From Adiantum capillus-veneris (lineage: Eukaryota; Streptophyta; Polypodiopsida; Polypodiales; Pteridaceae), in NCBI GenBank assembly GCA_014529385.2, contig CM043954.1, positions 95,001,247 through 95,065,246 of the forward strand: 64,000 nucleotides of DNA. The letters are read 5' to 3'. Both the position numbers and the translations under genes were made by a program. Positions 32,200-42,728 of the stretch are shown in pieces. Positions within the stretch are counted from its first letter, which is position 1. Every line of letters starts with the position of its first letter. A model generated the notes under the pieces. It did no database searches. It was not told the origin of the DNA and saw only the letters and a list, made by a program, of their open reading frames with translations.

Positions 32200-33954
32200 G
32201 CGCCTCTCTATAGCTCAGGGTATCCACAGTATCCCTGTCCTCTCGAAAACACCTTCAAAAAACACACCTTACACTAGCAGACTATCGCCTGCTCAATTTA
32301 CACTACTCACACACTCCACAAATCCACCACACAACGCACACCTACTGCAATGGCCTGTCTCCACCCTTACACACGCTCACAACCGCTCAATCTCACTCTC
32401 TCACACAAAACACTGTCGGTTCGCGGGGGCACACACTTCCACACAACCGACACCGGGGGGAAACACCTGAGCAGGAGAAAGAGAAGGGGGCAAGGGGGAA
32501 CAACAGCAAGGGGGGGCAACGGTGGCTTGCACTTCAAAAGGCATGTACGCTAGCTTTCACTGCCATCACCATGGCCATTTTTAAGAAAAAGTTACAAAGG
32601 GGTTGATCTATCATAGGACTCCACTTTGCAGGCTTCAAAACGGCACAAAAAAAGCCCTTAATTTGACTAAAATTTGATTTTTTATAGGGGGGCCTTTAAT
32701 TTTGGAATTTACACTTTAATTGGTCCATTTGGCACCTTGATTTGGCATCTTTGGGAAAGGGGCACTGCTTTGCTTCCTCTTTCTCTCTTTGTACGGGGGG
32801 GGGGGACTCGCGATGTCACTATTGCCCCTAGGCTTTTTTATTATTTTTTATTTTTTTCCTCGTTACTTTGACCCCCTTGGGGCCTACGCTTGGAACTCCC
32901 TCTTTTTTTAACCCTTTGACCATTTCTGCCTGGCTCCACTAGCCCTCTTTCTCTATTTTTCTCTCTTCATTTGGTCCGGCTTTGCCCCTGCTCTCTTTCT
33001 CTGCTTGGTCGGCCTTTGCTTTTTTGCTTTGTACACCCTGGCAGCCTCCGGCTCTTTCCTTCTTTCTCCTGCTTACTGCCCCTCTTTGGTCCTAGCTTTT
33101 GCCTTTGTTCCTGGCCGTGGAGTGGCCCACTTGCCCTTGTTTTGTATATCCGACATCCTTCGGGCTCTCTCTCTCTCTTGCACACTATCCGCGGGACCCT
33201 CCCCTTTTGTTAGCAATAGCGAGGTCACTATTGGGTGGGGGAGGTTCCCTTCAAAAGCTTTGGGGCCCTAAGGCCGTGGGAAAGGTCCCCTTAAGGGCGC
33301 TTGCCATGTCATCAGTGGAAATTGCCGCCACCGGCCAGCTCGTGCCACCGTCTGCAATGCTCACAGCACCCAAAACCGTCTGCACCTCCACGCCGACCAG
33401 CATCGTCAACCCGCAGCACCCCCACTAGGTACGCCATAGCCACGGGGTGAGGGAGCTCCCCTCTCTCCCCCTTTGTGTAGCATTTGGAGGTTACGGCCTG
33501 GCACATAAAGACCAAAGTTGACCAGCCAGCATGCGCATGTGGGTTCTCCCCATGCCACAGCATGACAGGATATCTCTTTTTTGAATGGCTTCAATGCCCA
33601 AAAAGACCTCAAGGAGGAAAAAAATTTCATCTTTGTTTTGAATATTTTCCCTTTGAGGTCTATCGATTGGGTGACCGAGCCGCAAACCTATGCCAAAAGA
33701 TCGGGTTGTCAACTCCGAACTCTCTCGCTTTTGCCCCCTTTTGGCTTTGATGGGTCCGTTAATCGATACGGTGTAAAACCAAGAAAATTATCTGGGCGCA
33801 CTCCATCGCCAAATGCTCCCCACTGTACCAAGCTGTAGCTTGGTGCTCGAGGCTCAGAATCATGAGACATGACTTCTTGTTGTCTCCACTTGGCATGCTC
33901 TACCTGCTTGAACCCTGTCGAGGCCTAAAAAACGTCAGATGGTGCATTCTTCAA
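32200..33954. other. Unassigned GC-richer block inside element B
   Basis: The place where the middle of B's gag should lie, but no gag motif is found on either strand. The composition is richer in C and G than the flanks. Several overlapping 70-110 codon frames on both strands (for example 33099-33428) match nothing known. A short palindrome, ACCAAGC...GCTTGGT, at about 33818-33835 precedes TTGGTGCTCGAGG, which looks vaguely like a primer site. It may be part of another LTR element. Confidence 0.4.
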
Positions 33955-34746
33955 TGAGAACTTCACATTCTACATCCAATGGTCTGGTAGAAAAAGCTAA
34001 TGGTGTCATTGCAGGCATCATTAGAAATATGGTGCGAAACAAGACAAAGTTGTGGGATGACTTCTTGGATGGTGCCTTGTGGGCATATCGAACCACATAT
34101 AGGGAAGCCACAGAGTTTACACCATTTCACTTGGTCTATGGTCAAGAGGCTTTACAACCAATTGAGCTCAACATACCAACAATGCGACTTCATGGCAAAG
34201 CAGCACAAGATGATCAAGAAGCATAGATGGATTGACTTCTTACCTAAGCTGAGCTTGAGTGGAAAAGAGAAGCAGCATACGAGTGCTACAAGAGGAAAGC
34301 CACACAGACGAAGGAAAAGCTTGACAAGAAACTGAAGGACAAAGGCATCAATGAAGGAGATCTTGTGCTAAGGTATGACAATCGACTTGACAATCGTTTT
34401 GATGCCAAGTTTGAAACTAGATGGCAGGGGCCATACATAGTCAAGAAGGCTTTCAATTCAAGTTACTATCAACTTATGGACTTGAATGGGAAAGAGCACT
34501 CCAGGAAGGTAAACGGGTATCGCTTGAAGCCTTATTTGAGTCGCCTTCTACCAAAGGATCTACCAAAGATCCGTCAAAAGAAAGCTATCTCATGTAGGTA
34601 TTGTTCCGTGAAGCATGAGTGTAACTCAAACCGAAATTCTGAGGGGCCAAACAATGAAGATCTCGTCAAGGACTCTGAAGCAATCTCTTTGGAAAAGATG
34701 CTCTATGATGGTACATGAATATACCATCATCCTAGGGGAGGGCTAG
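33955..34746 (+). pseudogene. Integrase C-terminal remnant of a second D-type element
   Basis: Starts within the integrase core (GAACTTCACATTCTACATC) and continues to the polypurine tract that abuts the LTR at 34747. A 28-bp deletion near 33975 removed the codons between the HIL and SNGLVEKANG regions. ALWAYRTTYREATEF, a TAG near 34224, RYDNRLDNRFDAKF and KVNGYRLKPYLSRLLP are readable. It shows that LTR 34747-36805 was once the 3' LTR of an upstream element. Confidence 0.85.
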
Positions 34747-36805
34747 TGATAGCCTTTTTTCGGCTCTCCGTAACCCTATCAAATCACTTAAGCACTATGG
34801 CTATCCCTACCATTTCATTGTACATAGGCGTGTGTGAGTTAGGGGACTTCCCCCATATTTTCTTAAAAACCCTCAATTAGCTAGTCACTGGGCTACTTGA
34901 GCCAATAAAAATTATAAGTATATTATGGCCCATTTGTGTGTAAATATTTCATTGTATATAGGGCCTAAATAAAAGGATTTTTCATAATTATTTTGGTATT
35001 TATTTAAATATTTCTACCTATTGTGTGTTATTTATGCTATGTACATTGACTCACCATTACTATATTTTTTCTTACCATTTTGCATACTCTTTATTCCATA
35101 TAAAAATAATTTCATGCAAGCTTCTCTTATTTTTGGTGTAACTCCATCCCAACAAAAATCCAAAAAAACTATTTCTATTTATGTGTATATTTTTTCACTA
35201 TTGTGATTTTTTCCTTCCTACATCTATTCTCTATTACTCTCATAAATTAGACCACCAAAAATATTCATCTTTTTATGGTAGACTTATAATGAGAGAGATT
35301 TATTTTGACCCCTTTATATTTTTTCCACCTATATTATTTATATTTGACATGTACATATTTTTTTAAGACCCCTCAATATTTGATTTTCTTAGTTGTATTA
35401 TTCACTTATATCATGATCTCAACAATATCTTCAATTATAGACCTACCAAATAAGGTCAAGGGTATGTGGAATGCATGCATGCACCATGGGGAGCTCACTC
35501 TTGGAGGTATTCAAAAGAATCATCCAAAGAAGGACCTCACAAGGACTTTGTGCAGTGGAAAAAACAGTCGGTTTTGCTGAATTTTTAAAGATCACATGCT
35601 CCCCGAATTTGAAAAGGTCATACAAACAAAAGTTGTAGCTCGTGAGCTGAACTTTCACCTCAAGTTTTTTCATATTTTTTTGAGCTACGAGCTGTGAGCT
35701 ATGATTTTATTGGTGGACCCCAGTTTTCCCATGCTATGTAGCCACTTTATCATTTTCCTCTTTCACACACACTCCTCCCTCTCCTTCCCACTCCCAAACC
35801 TGCAACTCCCATGTCCTAATTCACCCTCTTCACCATTTCTACATCTCTCACACCTCCGTAGCCTTCATCCTCCATTTCTACACCCTATGTGTCTCCCTTT
35901 CTCTCTACATATATGTCCATATTACCATACTCTCTTCAGCTTTGTAAAGAACTTCAAAAAATCAGCAAAAATCCAAGGATAACCTCTGCAAATGAAGGCT
36001 TTTATCATGAATTTTTCAAGGTTTGAAATAACATAGCTTCATCGACACGCGTTACTTCGCCATGCTGACTGCTTCTTATTCCGGTGATGTAAAGAGGTGA
36101 ATGTCAACTTCTCCAAAGCTTCAACCTCTCTTTACAAGCTCATCCCTTCTCTAACTTTTCTCATCATATATCTCACCATTTGGTGAATGATTTTGTAAAT
36201 ATTTTTTAGTGATAATTACTAACTACTAACCACTAACCTTATTGTAAAATGCACCCTCTACTAGAGTAGGCACTCCCAAATTATTCACTCAATCCTCTCT
36301 CCTATCATCCTCAATAATTCTCTTCCCTTGAGCCCACATCCATGTGACTCAAAGAACAAGAGAGACCCACCCTCATTAAAAATATATATATATATGCATA
36401 ATCTTTTATTCCTTCAAATAAACTTGATTAGGCGTAATCCTAATCTGGGCTTCTAAAACCTATAAATAGAGCCCTTCTCTCCCTTATAAATCATCACATG
36501 ATCACACTACACCACACCATTCTCAACACATAACACACCACTCTTCAAGCCTAGTTGTGTAGAGTGTGTGCATCGTGAGTGCTCTATCTTGCATTCCCCT
36601 CTCTTTGTGCGTTTGAATACAAGGAGATATCACGTACGTCCTAGTTCGCATCTACAACTAGGTGGTGCCCCTTTTCTTGTTTGGTTTCTGGCTGTGGGTT
36701 GTTGTTGTCTCTGATTGTGCTTGCCCCAGCCCCAATTGAGCAGCACGGGAGCCTCGAAGGGTGTTTAGAGGCCGCTCTTCTTGTTGCCCGCCCCGGACCG
36801 CCTCA
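34747..36805 (+). repeat. Element D left LTR, with internal deletion
   Basis: Begins TGATAGCC and ends GCCTCA. Compared with the right LTR it lacks the segment corresponding to 44641-45133 (493 bp), lost between two CTAT motifs. TATA-like TATAAATA is at 36461-36468. Confidence 0.9.
36640..36671 (+). other. Conserved LTR hairpin followed by TGGTGCCCC (D, left LTR)
   Basis: Stem CCTAGTT at 36640-36646, AACTAGG at 36656-36662, loop of 9 bases, then TGGTGCCCC at 36663-36671. Confidence 0.75.
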
Positions 36806-36807
36806 AA

Positions 36808-36825
36808 TTGGTGCCCCCATTGAGG
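36808..36825 (+). other. Primer-binding site of element D
   Basis: TTGGTGCCCCCATTGAGG two bases after the LTR. TGGTGCCCCC recurs in F and B. The donor tRNA would end GGGGGCACCA; I did not identify it. Confidence 0.7.
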
Positions 36826-36883
36826 ATCCAACTTGTGTATATTTTTGTGTAGGTTCAACCTTTAGCATAGTCAAGTAGGTTGC

Positions 36884-37096
36884 ATGAATCACGAGAATTT
36901 TTATGATCCCTTCATTCCCATTGCAAGGCAAAAGGTACACATAATTGTTAGTACTAAGTTGCAATTTCAACGTGTAATTCGTAGAATTTTAGGTCCTCTT
37001 AGGTTGGCAGAGATAAACGCATCAGTAAATCCTTTTATTTTGCCTCTCATTAGGTACGACCTTAGTTTGGACGTCTATATTTTTGTTTTGTTTTAA
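36884..37096 (+). CDS. Leader ORF alpha of element D
   Basis: A 70-residue protein, MNHENFYDPFIPIARQKVHI onward, ending DVYIFVLF. It differs from the copy in A by one residue even though the surrounding LTR and leader sequences differ far more. Function unknown. Confidence 0.7.
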   Translation: MNHENFYDPFIPIARQKVHIIVSTKLQFQRVIRRILGPLRLAEINASVNPFILPLIRYDLSLDVYIFVLF

Positions 37097-37117
37097 GAAT
37101 TAGGCCATGCATAGACC

Positions 37118-37336
37118 ATGGATAATGGCCCAAGAATAGAGGTTTTCCCCTTTCATTTCACTCCACACATTAGAATAAACATTGCAATTAGTAGAAAAAT
37201 CCATTTTCAACAATGTATGGTGTTCATGTTTGGTGCCCAAAGAGTAGGAGAGATTCTCGCATCACCAAACCGTGTCATCCTGCCTCTTATTGATTATCAT
37301 AGGTCATTTGATGTGAATATTTTTATTTTGTTGTAG
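37118..37336 (+). CDS. Leader ORF beta of element D (intact)
   Basis: A 72-residue protein, MDNGPRIEVFPFHFTPHIRI onward, with KIHFQQ, FGAQRVGEILASPNRVILPL and a DVNIFILL end. It starts 21 bp after ORF alpha and aligns with it along its length. Similar proteins sit before gag in F (55565-55783) and B (45562-45780, minus). Confidence 0.72.
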   Translation: MDNGPRIEVFPFHFTPHIRINIAISRKIHFQQCMVFMFGAQRVGEILASPNRVILPLIDYHRSFDVNIFILL

Positions 37337-37421
37337 AATAGATTGCAATTTAGAAAACATTATTGTGTAAATTTTTTAAGAAAGAGAAACAAAAACGTGT
37401 TGTCACTTTGAAACCGATTCA

Positions 37422-38447
37422 ATGAAGGCCCAATGCCAAATGTCCGGATATCCTCTTTTCTTTGGAGAGTCTGGAGAGGATGCAGAATTATTTTTAGCAA
37501 ATTTCAAGATGTCTTGTCGTATCAAGAGGATAGTAACTGATCAGGAACGTGTAGAAATGTTTGAGGTAGTCCTTAGGAAAGATGCTAGCACTTGGTTTGA
37601 CTCTTTGCCTGAGGAAGTTAAGGGGAATTACACGGAAGTGTTGAATCATTTCAAGAAATACTTCTTTGATCCCCAAAACACTCAGAAATTATGGCAAGAC
37701 ATTGTTTCTCATAAGCAAAAAGACTTAGATGACTACTACTTGTACAAGCAAGAGTTTCTAAGTCTTTGGGCTGTATGGGTGAGAAATGTTGCTAACCCTG
37801 GTGATGGTGCAGAGTTCCTAAAGAAGGAGAGGTTCATAGCCGAACTCTTTCCTGACCTTAAGATAAAAGTTGAGGCGGGTGCACCTGCTACCTTTGATGC
37901 ACCTGAAACTAGGGCTGCTGAGAAATATAGGAAACTCAAGTGCTTAAGGGGGGAGGTTTCAATAGAAGGTCTTAGACCCAAAGGTAAGCCACAAACATCA
38001 ACATCTAGGGAACTTCCTGAGGTAACGGCGGAAGTGATTGAGAAGTTAAATGAATCTTTAAGCAGCCTGTCAATTCACCTTGCACAAGCTGTAGGTCCAA
38101 AGGGACAAGCAAAGAAGTCTGAAGAGCGAGATTCACGACCTAGGAGAGTCTTGCAATGTTGGAATTGCAGTGAGTCCGGACATGGGATGAATAATTGTCC
38201 TTGGCCCCGTGGGGAGCCAGGGAGACCTAACTTGAATTACCCAGTGATGAATGCAGGTGAAGGAACTGGTCAACAACCAAGGCTTCTACAAAGACCAAAT
38301 GGACCAAGACCACCTCCACAAGGGGTAGAAGGAGTTCCACCTTTGCCAGATCCAAATTTGCATGTGGTAGAGGTGACGAATTCAAATGAGGTTGACATGG
38401 AAGCAAATGTCATTAAGCGTGGCCGAGGGAAGGGTAAAGAGAAATAA
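37422..38447 (+). CDS. gag: Gag polyprotein, element D
   Basis: 341 residues, the same length as A. Gag domain in the N-terminal half, zinc knuckle CWNCSESGHGMNNC at about residue 246, proline-rich tail. It ends in TAA at the same codon as A, followed by an open continuation in the same frame. Confidence 0.92.
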   Translation: MKAQCQMSGYPLFFGESGEDAELFLANFKMSCRIKRIVTDQERVEMFEVVLRKDASTWFDSLPEEVKGNYTEVLNHFKKYFFDPQNTQKLWQDIVSHKQKDLDDYYLYKQEFLSLWAVWVRNVANPGDGAEFLKKERFIAELFPDLKIKVEAGAPATFDAPETRAAEKYRKLKCLRGEVSIEGLRPKGKPQTSTSRELPEVTAEVIEKLNESLSSLSIHLAQAVGPKGQAKKSEERDSRPRRVLQCWNCSESGHGMNNCPWPRGEPGRPNLNYPVMNAGEGTGQQPRLLQRPNGPRPPPQGVEGVPPLPDPNLHVVEVTNSNEVDMEANVIKRGRGKGKEK

Positions 38448-39272
38448 GGTGTCACATCACATAGTGACCATGGACGAGGCAAGAAGGCAAAGGAGACCAA
38501 GGAAGCTAAGAGAACTCGACGTCGTATCAATATCCAAGACTTCCCTCTTGGACATGGTATGGCTCCATACAACTTGCTGGAAGACATGAGAGGTAAGGGT
38601 CCTGATATCTCATGGCCTCAGTTTCTTACATTATGCCCACAAGTTAGGAGGGATTTAACGAAGGCGGTTATCACTAGGAGAAAGATAAAAGAGAGTGTGC
38701 CTGTTGTAAAAATTGCACATGCTGAAATGAATGAGGATATTACACATGTACTAGATTGTTACATTAAAGGAAGATTGGTTAGGAAAGGTCTAGTGGATGG
38801 GGGTGCACAAATTTGCATCATGAAAGAAGGACTCATGCAAAGACTAGGCATGCACATCCATGAGACACCTGAAATTAAAGTCAAAATGGCAAACAATAGC
38901 AAGGCTAGGTGTGTAGGCATTTGTAAAAATGTCTCTGTGGAGGCCTTTGGCATTAAGAAGGAAGTGGATTTCTATGTCATGTCTACCAAAGGAAATGGTT
39001 ACCCATTTATCCTACGGAGACCATGGCTAATGAAAATGCGAGCTTTGCAGGATTGGGAGAGTGGAAAGCTAGTTTGCAGGAATGACAATCATAAGAAGGT
39101 TGTCTTTGACATGAAGGATCAACACCAAGAGGAGCTCCATGAAGAATCATCTCAAAGTGATACGGAGGAAGGCTGGACCGATAACACTTCAGAAGGAGAA
39201 AGTAGCGGCAGCATTACTGAAGAGGAGTCTTCCATCGAAGTCATGGAGGTAAGGTTTAAGCCAGACAATTAA
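38448..39272 (+). CDS. pro: Linker and protease, element D
   Basis: Open in the gag frame between TAA 38445-38447 and TAA 39270-39272. LVDGGAQICIM is the protease active site and GYPFILRRPWL the conserved C-terminal motif (G to R at the LGRP position, which may impair it). It has the acidic TEEESSIEVM linker. Single copy, unlike element A. Confidence 0.85.
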   Translation, partial: GVTSHSDHGRGKKAKETKEAKRTRRRINIQDFPLGHGMAPYNLLEDMRGKGPDISWPQFLTLCPQVRRDLTKAVITRRKIKESVPVVKIAHAEMNEDITHVLDCYIKGRLVRKGLVDGGAQICIMKEGLMQRLGMHIHETPEIKVKMANNSKARCVGICKNVSVEAFGIKKEVDFYVMSTKGNGYPFILRRPWLMKMRALQDWESGKLVCRNDNHKKVVFDMKDQHQEELHEESSQSDTEEGWTDNTSEGESSGSITEEESSIEVMEVRFKPDN

Positions 39273-39290
39273 GAGACCTCTTGCCCAGGT

Positions 39291-40850
39291 TTGGAAGAGG
39301 TAGGTTCCCAAGAAAACCAAAAAGTGGAAGATGAAAGAATGCTAGAAAGTATGTTATCTACAACACTTACAAAAGATGAAAGAGAGGATCTCAAAGGTGT
39401 GTTAAGGAAATTTCCTAGGCTTTTTGCTAAAGACTACACCGAAGTGCGTGGAGTAGATGCTGTTCAACACAAAATTGAGTTGAAGCCAGAGGCCACACCT
39501 AAGGCTCAGAAGCTACGAAGGCTAGGAGTCATCAAGGATCAGGCTTTACTCAAGGAGGTAAGAAAGCTTCTAATGGCAGGTTTCATTTATCCAGTGGAGA
39601 ATTCAGAGTGGGTCTCTCCCGTTGTTGTCAATCCTAAGAAAAATGTCAAGTGGAGGGTGTGTGTGGATTATTGTCCACTCAATGAGGCAACAAAAAGAGA
39701 TCACTTTCCCCTCCCATTTCAAGATGAGATACTAAACAAGGTAGCTGGTCATGAGAAGTACACTGTGTGTGATGGCTACTCGGGTTACTTTCAAATACGT
39801 ATTGCATTGGAAGATCAGTTAAAAACAACCTTCATCACTCCTTGGGGTTGTTATGCTTTTAGAGTTATGCCATTTGGCCTGACAAATGCTCCTGCAACTT
39901 TCCAATGTTTCATGAACATGGTGTTTCAAGCATTCTTTGGAAAGTCAATCAAGGTGCTCATTGATAATTTCTGCATTTATAGCTCAAAATCATTGTATCT
40001 AAAAAGGGTAGAAGAAGGTTTAAAGAAGCTCTACGACATGGGAGGTCAACTCAACCCCAACAAGTGTCACATAGGTGAGGATTAAGTGATCTTGCTTGGT
40101 CACAAGGTTTCCTATAAAGGCATTGAGGTGGATGCTTCAAAGGCAAAGGCTCTTATTGAGCTCCCATCACCCAAGAATCTCAAAGAGGTCATCTCATTCA
40201 TTCAAAAGCTGAAGTATATGTCACGCTTCATTCACTTAGCCTCGGAGTTACTTTACCCTTTGCAAAAGTTGACACAACAAGTAGAATTTGCATGGTCTGA
40301 CGATCTTGAAGAGTACTTTTGTAACATTAAAGTCATTTTGTCAGAGCTACCAACACTCATGCCTCCTTGTTGGGAGTACACATTCTTTGTTAGCTCTAGT
40401 GTTGGGAAGGAAACAATTGGTGCAGTTTTATTACAACAAGATCCCCAAGGTACCAGGATGCGACCCATCTACTTTTCTAGTAGGGTCATGAATGCTTTGG
40501 AGAGAGGCTACATGGAGGCAAAACTCATGATGCTGTCTCTTCTGTTTGCGGTGAGAAAGTTTAAATCCTACCTGCTACCAAAACCTTTTGTAATTCTCAC
40601 TACAGAAAATTTGTTTCCTTGGGTGTCATCTTGAATGAATCTTAGTACTAGGATCTCAAAGTGGATTATGGAGTTGCAAGAGTTTCAATACTTTTTCAAA
40701 GTAGAAGATAGTGTGTGTGCACAATTGGTAGGGATCCTTACTTATAGGGTACATGAGAAGGAGATTAAGGTGCCTGAAGTAAAGACCCTACCATTGCCAC
40801 CACCTAAAAGTATTCCTAATGCTTTTACCTTGTTCTTTGATGGAGCTTTT
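39291..40850 (+). pseudogene. Reverse transcriptase and first RNase H, element D
   Basis: Same frame as gag. VCVDYCPLNEATKRDHFPLP and VMPFGLTNAPATFQ are RT motifs. The catalytic aspartate pair reads LIDNF, so the second Asp is Asn and the enzyme would be inactive. Nonsense codons lie at 40083-40085 (TAA) and 40632-40634 (TGA, next to a 12-nt insertion relative to A). The RNase H remnant has SSSVGKETIGAVLLQQD. Confidence 0.88.
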
Positions 40851-42050
40851 TGATGAGTCACAGGAAAAGCAGGGGGAGGGCTAGTATTGCTCAACCCAAG
40901 TGGAGAGGTGGTCATGAAAGAGAAGGTCAATCTACCAGGTTCAACTAGCAACAATGAAGCAGAATACAACACACTACTTCATGGTTTAAAGATATGCATT
41001 GGCCAAGGTATACAACGTCTCATGGTAAAAGGGGATGCACTTCTCATTGTGAAGAAAATTTTAGGCATTTGGACATGCAAGAATGAAAGCCTAAGGACAA
41101 AAGTTCATGCCATTCGTAGATTGTTTAATCAATTTGAAGAAGTGCAACTATATCATATTCCTAGGAAACAAAATGAAGATGTCGATTTACTTGCACAACA
41201 AGCAGTTACATGTGTTGAGAAAGAAGTGCAGGTCATCATGGTGGCAGCAACTGTTAAGCAACCGAGATACCAGGGATTGGAGTCATTGACTCCCATTATT
41301 AGCTACATTTTGGAGGGTGAGTTTCCACAAGACTTCACGAAGGCTCAGAAGAGGAGACTCATGAAAAAGGCAAGTGCTTATCTCTTTCTAGAAGGATCCC
41401 TCTATCAAAGAGGGAAGGATCAAGTGTGCAGAAGAGTACCAACTATCAAGGAGATTCCAACCATTCTAAAAGGTTTGCATGAAGAGGCATGTGGTGGTCA
41501 TTTTGCCCAAGAGTTAACTGTGAAGAAGATTTTTCTTGCGGGGTATGTTTGGCCAAGTTTCCATGTGGATGTTCAACATTGGTGTAAAAGTTGTCACAAT
41601 TGTCAGGTAAATGGGAGTAGAATATTGGTTTATGGTCCAAGGCAAATCGTGCTTGCAAATGGACCCTTTGAAAAGTGGGGCATTGATGCTATGGGTCCTC
41701 TCCCTAGGACAAAAAATGGTAAACTCTACATTCTAGTGGCTGTAGACTATATGACTAGATGGGTGGAAGCACAAAGTGTGGCAAAGGTAAATGAGAGGAC
41801 AGTGAGCAAATTTGTCTACACTCACATTTGTTGTAGATTTGGCACACCTTTGGAGATTTTTTCTGATAATGGTCCAGGGTTTAGAAAGGTCTTGCTCACA
41901 GAAGTATGTGAAGAACTTCACATTCTACATCGTCATAGTACACCCTACTATCCCCAATCCAATGGTCTGGTAGAAAAAGCTAATGGTGTCATTGCAGGCA
42001 TCATTAGAAACATGGTGAGAAACAAGAAAAAGTTGTGGGATGACTTCTAG
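40851..42050 (+). pseudogene. Second RNase H and integrase, element D
   Basis: Two adjacent TGA codons (40851-40856) replace Arg-Arg of A just after FFDGAF. Then NNEAEYNTL, integrase zinc ligands (CGGHF, CKSCHNC), WGIDAMGPLPRTKNGK, SDNGPGF and SNGLVEKANG follow. The open frame stops at TAG 42048-42050 where A has TTG. Confidence 0.88.
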
Positions 42051-42728
42051 GATGGTGCCTTGTGGTCGTATCGAACAACATATAGGGAAGCCACGGAGTT
42101 TACACCATTTCACTTGGTCTATGGTCAAGAGGCTTTACAACCAATTGAGCTCAACATTACAACAATGCGACTTCATGGCAAAGCAGCACAAGATGATCAA
42201 GAAGCATGGAAGGATCAACTTCTTACCTTAGCTGAGCTTGAGTGGAAAAGAGAAGCAGCATACGAGTGCTACAAGAGGAAATCCACACAGACAAAGAAAA
42301 AGCTTGACAAGAAACTGAAGGACAAAGGCATCAATGAAGGAGATCTTGTGCTAAGGTATGACAATCGACTCGACAATCGTTTTGATGCCAAGTTTGAAAC
42401 TAGATGGCAGGGGCCATACATAGTCAAGAAGGCTTTCAATTCAAGTTACTATCAACTTATGGACTTGAATGGGAAAGAGCACTCCAGGAAGGTAAACGCG
42501 TATCGCTTGAAGCATTATTTAAGTCGCCTTCTACCAAAGGATCTACCAAAGATCTGTCAAAAGGCAGCTATCTCATGTAGGTATTGTTCCGTGAAGCATG
42601 AGTGTAACTCAAACAAAATTCTGAGGGGCCAAACAATGAAGATCTCATCAAGGATTCTGAAGCACTCTCTTTGGAAAAGATGCTCTATGATGGTACATGA
42701 ATATACCATCATCCTAGGGGAGGGCTAA
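42051..42728 (+). pseudogene. Integrase C-terminus and polypurine tract, element D
   Basis: Continues in the same frame to the LTR. YRTTYREATEFTPFHLVYGQ and FDAKFETRWQGPYIVKKAF match the other two copies. The last 30 residues diverge through a frame change near 42615. The tract CTAGGGGAGGGCTAA precedes the LTR. Confidence 0.85.

Noticed and set aside
33099-33428. 109-codon GC-rich frame as a host gene exon
   Set aside because: Several frames overlap on both strands with similar length, as expected from composition. No motif or splice context supports any of them.
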